A stretch of 29,339 nucleotides of DNA from positions 1 to 29,339 of IMG/VR virus record IMGVR_UViG_3300007345_000177, one strand, 5' to 3'. Below the pieces are notes generated by a model. The model was given only the letters and a program-made list of their open reading frames with translations. It was not told the DNA's origin and ran no database searches. Positions 28,154-29,339 of this stretch are shown piece by piece. Source of the stretch: a virus. The translations under genes were made by a program, and so were the position numbers. Positions within the stretch are counted from its first letter, which is position 1. Each line of letters begins with the position of its first letter.

Positions 28154-29339
28154 TTAAAACGGTATGTCATCTATAAGAGTATTTGTAAACTCAGTTTCTA
28201 CTAGTCTTCCTGATATAGAGTCATACAAAAGATTACCTGCTAAACCAACTTCGCCTGTGTGCCTAGATTTTAAGATTCTAATCCTGGTTGTATTAGCCTC
28301 AGTTTTATCTTCAGCTTGTTGGTTTCTTTCTAAAGCTATCACACAATCTGACAGTTGTGCAATAGCTCCACTACCACGTAGATGGCTGATGTTTACTTCT
28401 GCACCATTCTCATGTCCTGCATTACCCTCTATCTTACGCAAGTGAGATACAAGTATAAGTCCTGCACCTGTTTCTTCTACAAGACTACGAAGCTGTGTCA
28501 TTATATTATCTATCAGCCTTCTTTCATCACCACCTTCTAAAGCTGATACAAGCATGTGTAAGTGGTCAAGCACTATCCATTTACATTCGCAACCTACAAT
28601 TAAGTAACGTATTTTTGCAAAGATTTCTTCTACAGTATTGATGCCAAAATGTGAGTGGATAAAAAGTTTATCATTAGACAATACTCTTTGATAAAGATTA
28701 TCTAGTTCTTCTTCTGTGTACTTAGCTCTGACTTCTTCTAAGTGAATCTTTTCATTACAATCAATTGCAAGAATACCATCTACTGTACGCCTCCAATCTT
28801 CCTCTAATGCAATGATGCCTATATTATCTTCACTGTTATTAAGAATCCAATGCTCTAACTCTCTTGTCACACTAGTCTTACCAAGACCTGTACCACCACA
28901 TACAGTTACTAGCTCACCTTTACGGATACCGTGTAGCTTTTCATTAAGCACTCCCCAAGGATATGGAATACTTTCTTTTTCTGTACGATCTTTCCAAGCA
29001 CCAAATTTTTCTGATACTCTGATAATACCCGCAGGTGTAATAGTCTTTGCTTGCCAAAAACAATCAACAAACTTTTTATGTTGTGCTTTTCTAAGCATAT
29101 CATTAGCATCTTTATACTCTGCTGGCAGTGTCATTATCTTTGCTTTGTTAGGTGGGAATAACCCTGCAACTGTTTTTGCTGCATTTCTCCCTGCCTTATC
29201 TGAATCAAAACAAATAATTACATTTTCAAATGAACTAAGAAACTCAAGATTCTTTTTAACATCTGCTGCTGCTGACTGTGCACCATTCTTAATAGAGACA
29301 ACAGGCCATCTACTACCTGTAAGCTCATAAGCTGCCATA
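28154..29339 (-). CDS. T7 gp4-like primase-helicase (partial, N-terminus beyond the window)
   Basis: About 394 C-terminal residues are visible; the ATG near the right edge is probably internal because TOPRIM sequence starts at once. Seen here: TOPRIM F-D-S-D-K-A-G (about 44-50), a linker, Walker A G-G-T-G-L-G-K-T (148-155), Walker B W-I-V-L-D-H-L-H, a downstream S-H-L-R-K box and the arginine-finger region R-G-S-G-A-I-A-Q-L-S-D. In T7 gp4 the same domains prime lagging-strand synthesis and unwind the fork as a ring. The protein ends in a short acidic stretch and Phe (L-I-D-D-I-P-F), like the acidic tail with terminal Phe by which gp4 contacts polymerase. The primase Zn domain is not in view. 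Confidence 0.93.
   Translation of the reverse strand, partial: MAAYELTGSRWPVVSIKNGAQSAAADVKKNLEFLSSFENVIICFDSDKAGRNAAKTVAGLFPPNKAKIMTLPAEYKDANDMLRKAQHKKFVDCFWQAKTITPAGIIRVSEKFGAWKDRTEKESIPYPWGVLNEKLHGIRKGELVTVCGGTGLGKTSVTRELEHWILNNSEDNIGIIALEEDWRRTVDGILAIDCNEKIHLEEVRAKYTEEELDNLYQRVLSNDKLFIHSHFGINTVEEIFAKIRYLIVGCECKWIVLDHLHMLVSALEGGDERRLIDNIMTQLRSLVEETGAGLILVSHLRKIEGNAGHENGAEVNISHLRGSGAIAQLSDCVIALERNQQAEDKTEANTTRIRILKSRHTGEVGLAGNLLYDSISGRLVETEFTNTLIDDIPF

Noticed and set aside
28812-29330. 172-aa plus-strand ORF within the primase-helicase
   Set aside because: Antisense shadow of a recognised gene with clear TOPRIM and Walker motifs.
1-29339. tRNA genes, CRISPR arrays or an integrase
   Set aside because: I found no cloverleaf-like stretches in the few short non-coding gaps, no regularly spaced repeats, and no tyrosine or serine recombinase gene in the window.

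Overview
The window looks like part of an AT-rich, double-stranded DNA tailed bacteriophage with T7-type replication genes, so probably a short-tailed (podovirus-like) virus of a Gram-negative, likely marine, bacterium. The basis is a T7-like family A DNA polymerase, a primase-helicase with a T7 gp4-like organisation, a T7 gp3-like endonuclease I and a DUF3310 (T7 gp1.7-type) protein, next to very large virion proteins and a lysis cassette. The marine assignment is inference: a class Ia ribonucleotide reductase, a MazG-like protein, a 2OG-Fe(II) oxygenase, and several protein motifs I remember from marine phages. No integrase, RNA polymerase, terminase, portal, capsid gene or tRNA is visible here; they may lie outside the window.

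Layout. Bases 1-18.7 kb are all plus strand: the end of a tail fibre with an S74-type chaperone domain, two small membrane proteins, and a run of large virion proteins of 1167, 403, 191, 1086 and 2021 aa. These are followed by a lysis module (M15 peptidase endolysin, two-TM holin candidate, TM-plus-coiled-coil protein) and then a cluster of small, mostly Lys/Arg-rich proteins. From 29.3 kb down to 18.8 kb everything is minus strand, and most neighbouring genes overlap or abut: primase-helicase, HTH protein, DNA polymerase, two PD-(D/E)XK nucleases, endonuclease I, DUF3310, NrdA, small proteins including a TTG-start lipoprotein, 2OG oxygenase, MazG-like protein, NrdB, and a last small protein. 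The two arms therefore converge, unlike classical T7, where all genes run one way.

The replication arm degrades and recycles nucleic acid (endonuclease I, RecB-like nuclease, small PD-(D/E)XK nuclease), makes and policess dNTP pools (NrdA/NrdB, MazG-like, DUF3310), and copies DNA (polymerase with primase-helicase). The structural arm supplies host recognition, DNA-ejection or internal virion proteins, and lysis.

The two most unusual items are these. (1) At the convergence point a 130-bp element with 28-bp inverted-repeat ends and a concentric inner palindrome lies between two exact 22-bp direct repeats. Removing one repeat plus the element would restore a tail-to-tail overlap of the two convergent genes. 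(2) A dnaX-like arrangement (GGAGG followed by A AAA AAG) lies inside the lysis-module coiled-coil gene. A -1 shift there would enter a frame that stays open for 138 codons and ends on the start codon of the next gene; that downstream ORF has no convincing start of its own.
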